Virus record (IMG/VR): IMGVR_UViG_3300025652_000067
Coordinates: 1-62,028 of that record
DNA from: a virus
Length of the DNA: 62,028 nt
Direction: 5' to 3' (one strand)
In this document: positions 57,857 through 62,028 of the stretch, piece after piece
How positions within the stretch are numbered: position 1 is the stretch's first letter
How the letters are laid out: each line of letters opens with the position of its first letter
The notes under the pieces: generated by a model
What the model was told of the DNA's origin: nothing
What the model saw: the letters and a program-made list of their open reading frames with translations, nothing else
Database searches by the model: none
Program-made: the position numbers and the translations under genes

Positions 57857-58097
57857 CTTCTGGTTTGTCTTTTATTTCACCAGTTTGTAAATTAATAACT
57901 ACGTTGTCTCCGTATTCTTTAATTAACTCGCCTTCAAAAGTTTTAAACTCAGCTCTTAAAGTTTCAATACCAGCAACTACCTGGAATTTTCTTACCTCTA
58001 GCTCAGCAACTTGTTGATGCATGGTGGTGAATTGTTGGTTTAATTCTTGAAGTTTACTTAAATGTTCTTCACTTACTTTTTTTACTTGTTCACTCAT
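57840..58097 (-). CDS. Coiled-coil protein heading the assembly operon
   Basis: 85 residues. MSEQVKKVSEEHLSKLQELN, QQFTTMHQQVAELEVRKFQV, AGIETLRAEFKTFEGELIKE, then NLQTGEIKDKPEDGENK. Nearly continuous coiled coil. A recurring small protein next to head genes in this phage type. First gene after the promoter at 58126-58157, so early in the assembly transcript. Confidence 0.65.
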   Translation of the reverse strand: MSEQVKKVSEEHLSKLQELNQQFTTMHQQVAELEVRKFQVVAGIETLRAEFKTFEGELIKEYGDNVVINLQTGEIKDKPEDGENK

Positions 58098-58125
58098 TTT
58101 ATTTAATTTTAATATTAATGTTTTT

Positions 58126-58157
58126 CAAATTTATGTATTATTATTTACTTTAACAAA
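58126..58157 (-). promoter_or_regulatory. Promoter of the virion assembly operon
   Basis: On the minus strand TTTG (58157-58154), 20 bases, then TAAATTTG (58133-58126). Both elements fit the Bacteroidetes consensus. It overlaps the last codons of the fibre gene (58145-59560) and lies 29 bases before the ATG at 58097. It likely drives head and packaging genes. Confidence 0.7.
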
Positions 58158-59560
58158 TCTAATTCAGCTGATAATTCTTGTATTGCTTTTACTAGTATTG
58201 GCACTAGTTTACCATAGCTCATTTCTAGTTTGTCAGGATTTTCGTCGTATATTAATCTTAAAGTGTCATTATCTAATGATTTAACTTCTTGAGCTATAAA
58301 TCCAAAGTCTTTTTTACCTTTATTAGAATTTATTAATTCTTTTTCTATATCAGTAATGTCACCATTTTCATCAATCTGCTGCTCTGTTATTGTTTCACTT
58401 CTGTTGTCCCATACAAATTTACGAGGTTTTAATGCATTCACGAAATTTAATCCCGTGTCTAAATCTTCTATATCTTTTTTATCTCTTTCATCAGATAAAG
58501 AAGTTATACTTGTTACAGCTGCCCTTATTACTGTAATGCTAGAATTACCTAAAGTTATTTCATTTGTTACAGTAGCGCTTGAAGCTTGAGCGTTAGTACC
58601 TATAACAATATTATTGGTCCCGGTTGATAAAGAACTACCAGCGCTATATCCTATACCTATATTTGCATTAGAGGTAGTTGTTGATGCGTTTTGACCTTTT
58701 AATGCGCTTTCACCTAACGCAACGTTTCCACTTCCTGTTTGCTCTGCGCTTAAACTCCAAAAGCCTATTGTTGTATTATTCGACCCCGTTGTTAAAGCGT
58801 CTCCGGCAAAGTATCCACCCATAGCAACGTTTCTTTGTCCGCTAGTTAATACTTTTAAAGCACTTTTCCCTATACCTACATTCCAATTACCAGATACATT
58901 ATTTGAAGCTAAAGCATCGTCTCCTATTGCTACGTTTTCACTACATGCAGTAGCTGCTCCTAATGCATCAGTACCAATTGCTATGTTTCTATCTCCAGAT
59001 GTTAAAGCATCTCCAGCATTTGCTCCCATAAATACATTTTCAGCACCACTACTTAAATTAGCTCCTGCTTGAGAACCTATTGAAACATTTTTAGAATTTC
59101 CTGATTGAGCGTTATGGCCTACAGCTACGTTGTCATTACCAGAGGGGGAAAGTGCTGCTCGGTATCCAATACCGACGTTTCTATCTTCAGTATTGTTACC
59201 TAGCCCTGCTTCATAACCAATAAACACACATTCATCACCCTCTCCATCAAATCCTCCAACCATTGCTTTGTAACCTATAGCAGTATTAGATACACCTGTA
59301 GTGTGGTATTGACCAGTGTCAATTCCTAAAAACGTATTTCCTTGTGGGTTTCCTGATAAAAACTGCGGAACATAGCCAGCGTATAAAGATTGTGTGTCTA
59401 TTAAAAATGGAAATCCTCCTCCGCCTGCTGACACAGTATCTAGTATATCTTGCATTGTGTATGATTCTCTGCTTGCATTTGCATAAGCAGAACCTCTTTC
59501 AAGTGTACTTACCGTAGATGATAAAGTGTGAAATTGCTGCCCTGTGGGGATTATTGCCAT
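58145..59560 (-). CDS. Fibre with YadA-like repeats and S74 chaperone (471 residues)
   Basis: The anchor MAIIPTGQQFHTLSSTVSTL, ERGSAYANASRESYTMQDIL is shared with the next two genes. The middle has at least ten 15-20-residue repeats such as NVAIGDDALASN, NVGIGKSALKVL and NVAMGGYFAGDAL, like the heads of trimeric YadA adhesins. The C-terminal SLSDERDKKDI holds the Ser-x4-Lys dyad of peptidase S74. GFIAQEVKSLD, MSYGKLVPILVKAIQ and a coiled coil follow. The chaperone should fold the trimer and be released. Likely a receptor-binding or branching fibre. Confidence 0.9.
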   Translation of the reverse strand: MAIIPTGQQFHTLSSTVSTLERGSAYANASRESYTMQDILDTVSAGGGGFPFLIDTQSLYAGYVPQFLSGNPQGNTFLGIDTGQYHTTGVSNTAIGYKAMVGGFDGEGDECVFIGYEAGLGNNTEDRNVGIGYRAALSPSGNDNVAVGHNAQSGNSKNVSIGSQAGANLSSGAENVFMGANAGDALTSGDRNIAIGTDALGAATACSENVAIGDDALASNNVSGNWNVGIGKSALKVLTSGQRNVAMGGYFAGDALTTGSNNTTIGFWSLSAEQTGSGNVALGESALKGQNASTTTSNANIGIGYSAGSSLSTGTNNIVIGTNAQASSATVTNEITLGNSSITVIRAAVTSITSLSDERDKKDIEDLDTGLNFVNALKPRKFVWDNRSETITEQQIDENGDITDIEKELINSNKGKKDFGFIAQEVKSLDNDTLRLIYDENPDKLEMSYGKLVPILVKAIQELSAELDLLK

Positions 59561-59566
59561 AGCATA

Positions 59567-61087
59567 TTATTTATCTTGTTTTTTATCTAATTCAGCTGAT
59601 AAGTCCTGTATCGCTTTTACGAGTATTGGCACTAGTTTACCATAGCTCATTTCTAATTTATCAGGGTTTGCATCGTATATTAATCTTAAGGTATCATCGT
59701 CGTGAACCTGAACTTCTTGTGCAATAAATCCAAAATCTTTTTTGTTTTTATTATCACTGTAATGTTCTGTTTCACTTTCTACATTACCCTCGTCATCTAA
59801 TACAACTCTTTTTTCTGCTCTATTGTCCCATACAAATTCCCTTGGTTGTAGTTTACTTACAAAATCCAATCCGTATGTAATGTCTTTTATGTCTTTTTTA
59901 TCTCTTTCATCAGATAATGAAGTTATGCTTGTTACAGCCGCTCTTATGACAGAAACACTTGAATTACCTAAAGTTATTTCATTGGATACTGTAGCGGATG
60001 ATGGCTCTGCGTCATACCCTACAATTGTATTGTTAGCCCCTGTAGTTAAATTACCTCCAGCTTGAGCTCCTAACATTGTGTTTTGAGCTCCTTCTGTTTG
60101 TATACCTGCACTAAACCCTACTGCTACATTATTATCCGCTCCTGCTGCTCCAAACCTCAAAGTTCTGGCTCCCACACCAGTGCTATAATTTGTATTACCA
60201 CTTTGACATGATTTCGCTCCAATATTTACATTGTTCTGTCCTGAACTTATACCGTTACCTGCCAAACTTCCCATGGCTGTATTGTCTCCTCCTGATGTAA
60301 GAGTGCCAAGACTGCTCCAGCCTACTGCCGTACAACTGTCGGCGCTTGTGATAGCATCCATAGAGGCAACACCAACTCCTACATTATACTCTGCAGCGCT
60401 TAATGTACCGGTAGTAGTATCTCCAACTTTAAGAGAGTTTGCAAAATTTGTTCCCCCTAAAATAAAAGGAACTCCTCCGCCCCCAGCAGCTTCTTCTATT
60501 ACATTACCACTAGCATCAACTGCTAGAGTATAAGCTGCTGTACCTGTATAAGTACCACTTCCGTAATCTTTAAATTCAACTTGTTTATGAAGATTTACAC
60601 TTTCTGATCCTGCAGTTGTAACAATTTCAAGCATAGGATTATTACCTGCTGCTCCAATTCTCCAACCAAATCCAGCCCAGTTATATAAAAATCCAAAACC
60701 ACCTCCATCATCATCCCAACCGAATGAAACTTTATTAACATCATCTTGAGTAATTGCGTATTCTTGATCTCCACTAGTTACAGTTGCTGGTCTGTTTATA
60801 ATAAATCTATACCCATCCGTAAATTTTATTTGCGCTAAGCCATCACCGGGGACAAAAGTGCTTACTATCAAGGGCGAATCTCCAATAGTATTAGAATCTG
60901 TAAAAAAAGGAATTGTTCTAGCTGTACCAGATCCGTCAATTGCTCCTCCTGTTGCTGATATAGTGTCTATTATATCTTGCATTGTAAATGATTCTCTGCT
61001 TGCATTTGCATAAGCAGAACCTCTTTCAAGTGTACTTACCGTAGATGAAAGGGTGTGAAATTGTTGTCCTGTAGGTATTATTGCCAT
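59567..61087 (-). CDS. Fibre with YadA-like repeats and S74 chaperone (506 residues)
   Basis: Anchor nearly identical to 58145-59560. An extra domain of about 120 residues follows (LAQIKFTDGYRFIINRPATV, DDVNKVSFGWDDDGGGFGFL), absent from the 471-residue neighbour. Then come YadA-like repeats (NVNIGAKSCQSG, NVAVGFSAGIQ, NTMLGAQAGGNL) and an S74 end with SLSDERDKKDI. The DNA at both ends is very similar to the neighbouring fibre genes, so recombination between them is easy. Probably a tail or head fibre with a different binding part. Confidence 0.9.
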   Translation of the reverse strand: MAIIPTGQQFHTLSSTVSTLERGSAYANASRESFTMQDIIDTISATGGAIDGSGTARTIPFFTDSNTIGDSPLIVSTFVPGDGLAQIKFTDGYRFIINRPATVTSGDQEYAITQDDVNKVSFGWDDDGGGFGFLYNWAGFGWRIGAAGNNPMLEIVTTAGSESVNLHKQVEFKDYGSGTYTGTAAYTLAVDASGNVIEEAAGGGGVPFILGGTNFANSLKVGDTTTGTLSAAEYNVGVGVASMDAITSADSCTAVGWSSLGTLTSGGDNTAMGSLAGNGISSGQNNVNIGAKSCQSGNTNYSTGVGARTLRFGAAGADNNVAVGFSAGIQTEGAQNTMLGAQAGGNLTTGANNTIVGYDAEPSSATVSNEITLGNSSVSVIRAAVTSITSLSDERDKKDIKDITYGLDFVSKLQPREFVWDNRAEKRVVLDDEGNVESETEHYSDNKNKKDFGFIAQEVQVHDDDTLRLIYDANPDKLEMSYGKLVPILVKAIQDLSAELDKKQDK

Positions 61088-61095
61088 GATTAATT

Positions 61096-62028
61096 TTATT
61101 TATTTTCTAATTCTGTTACTTTAGCTGATAAGTCCTGTATCGCTTTTACTAATACTGGAATCAGTCTACCATAACTTGCTTCTAATTTTTCCGGATTAAC
61201 ATCATATACTAATTGAAGAAAATCATCGTCTACTGTTTGAAGTTCTTGAGCAATAAACCCAACGTCTTTACTTCCTTTTTTTGAACTTACTACTTCATCA
61301 TATTCAATCACTTCTTCTTCAATAACATTGCCTTCCTCATCAACTTGTTTTGGAATACATGTTTTAATTGTTTGCTCAGGTCTATTGTTCCATACAAATT
61401 TTCTAGGTTTTAGCGCCATTATTGTTTCTAGTCCTTTGTCTAAATCAACTATGTCCGTTTTATCTCTTTCATCAGATAAAGAAGTTATAGAAGTAACTTG
61501 ACATCTAAGAGTTGTTATACTTGAGTTTCCTAAAGTAATTTCATTTGAAACAGCCGCGCCGCTCGCATTAGCAAAGTTTCCTATTACCACATTGTTGTCT
61601 CCTGACAAAGAATTAAATGCTGAGCTCCACCCAACAGCTATATTTTCGTTACCTGTAATTCCGTATCCAGCTTGATGTCCCATAGCAACATTTTTTTCTC
61701 CACTTTGAAGTGTATTTAAAGATGTATTTCCTACAGCAACATTTGCGTTTGCAGCTAATAAGTTATATAAAGATGAACTTCCTATTCCTACGTTGTTATT
61801 AGTACCAGTACAACTATATAAAGCTAACTTCCCTATTCCTGTGTTGAGGTTTCCAGTATCGCAATTTTTTCCTGCTTCACTTCCCACAAATACGTTACCA
61901 TTACCTGTTGTTATATCCTCCCCTGCTTTATACCCTATCCCAGTATTTTCACCACCTAAAGCAGATCTACTAATATACCTTAACGCAAAATTACCAACAG
62001 CCACACATTTTTCAATATTATCGGAACC
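61096..62028 (-). CDS. Fibre with S74 chaperone, C-terminal part of the gene that crosses the ends
   Basis: Continues in frame from the piece at 1-624. Contains NVFVGSEAGKNCDTG, NTGIGKLALYSC, NVGIGSSSLYNLL, NVAVGNTSLNTL repeats and an S74 chaperone with SLSDERDKTDI (Ser-x4-Lys dyad), DVGFIAQELQTVDDDFLQLV, ASYGRLIPVLVKAIQDL and a terminal coiled coil. A Cys occurs in two repeats, unusual for this family. The methionine at 62004 is internal, not the start. The joined protein is about 470 residues. Confidence 0.9.
   Translation of the reverse strand, partial: GSDNIEKCVAVGNFALRYISRSALGGENTGIGYKAGEDITTGNGNVFVGSEAGKNCDTGNLNTGIGKLALYSCTGTNNNVGIGSSSLYNLLAANANVAVGNTSLNTLQSGEKNVAMGHQAGYGITGNENIAVGWSSAFNSLSGDNNVVIGNFANASGAAVSNEITLGNSSITTLRCQVTSITSLSDERDKTDIVDLDKGLETIMALKPRKFVWNNRPEQTIKTCIPKQVDEEGNVIEEEVIEYDEVVSSKKGSKDVGFIAQELQTVDDDFLQLVYDVNPEKLEASYGRLIPVLVKAIQDLSAKVTELENK
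61885..62028. repeat. Terminal direct repeat, right copy
   Basis: Second copy of bases 1-144. The one mismatch changes Asn (here) to Tyr (left copy) in a fibre repeat. This may be a population variant or a sequencing error. Confidence 0.93.

Overview
This window looks like the complete genome of a tailed bacteriophage, presented as a circularly permuted or terminally redundant assembly. Bases 1-144 repeat at 61885-62028 with one mismatch, giving a unique length of about 61,884 bp. One fibre gene is cut by the arbitrary ends and reads through in frame when they are joined. The DNA is AT-rich. Upstream of several operons lies the Bacteroidetes-type promoter box TAnnTTTG. In front of groEL and of the long plus-strand operon there is also a TTTG 19-20 bases further upstream. 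Together with a BT4734/VirE_N-type primase, this points to a Bacteroidetes host, probably a marine flavobacterium (inference from sequence style only).

Layout on the circle. (A) Minus strand, 58097 down to 30636: virion assembly. The order is coiled-coil protein, small fibre/decoration protein, tandem GroES-like protein, possible small terminase, large terminase, portal, a PAP2-type phosphatase, scaffold-like protein, major capsid protein with a strong hairpin behind it, two ring/adaptor proteins, a 1652-residue tail hub (muzzle/stabilization type), and three internal virion proteins. The last of these is a 2225-residue polyvalent protein. No tape measure or tail sheath was seen, so a short-tailed (podovirus) particle is most likely, with an order reminiscent of crAss-like and P22-like phages. 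(B) Minus strand, 624 across the junction to 58145: three paralogous fibres with YadA-like repeats and S74 chaperone ends. (C) Minus strand, 14231 down to 5733: small proteins and a second family of three fibres with a different N-terminal anchor. (D) Minus strand, 5717 down to 661: a host-lysis and envelope cassette (holin, M15 endolysin, small membrane proteins, an outer-membrane-barrel candidate and a secreted thioredoxin-like protein), then very basic small proteins and a tiny HExxH protein.

(E) 14282-17481: a short divergent plus-strand operon encoding a winged-helix protein, facing a minus-strand groES - small ORF - groEL operon. (F) 16932-17903: the two longest non-coding stretches, holding a cluster of GACA repeats, a terminator and a C-rich island. 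This is the best candidate origin/control region. (G) Plus strand, 17904-30655: the early region. It begins with many tiny unknown genes and continues into recombination and replication: a DnaA domain IV-like protein, a DUF1071/Rad52-type annealing protein, a PD-(D/E)XK exonuclease, an SSB-like small protein, a primase-helicase, an SF2/SNF2 helicase, a VRR-NUC nuclease and a calcineurin-like phosphoesterase. No DNA polymerase, RNA polymerase, integrase or reverse transcriptase was recognised, so replication and transcription probably depend on host enzymes.

Assignments come from reading motifs; no database search was run.
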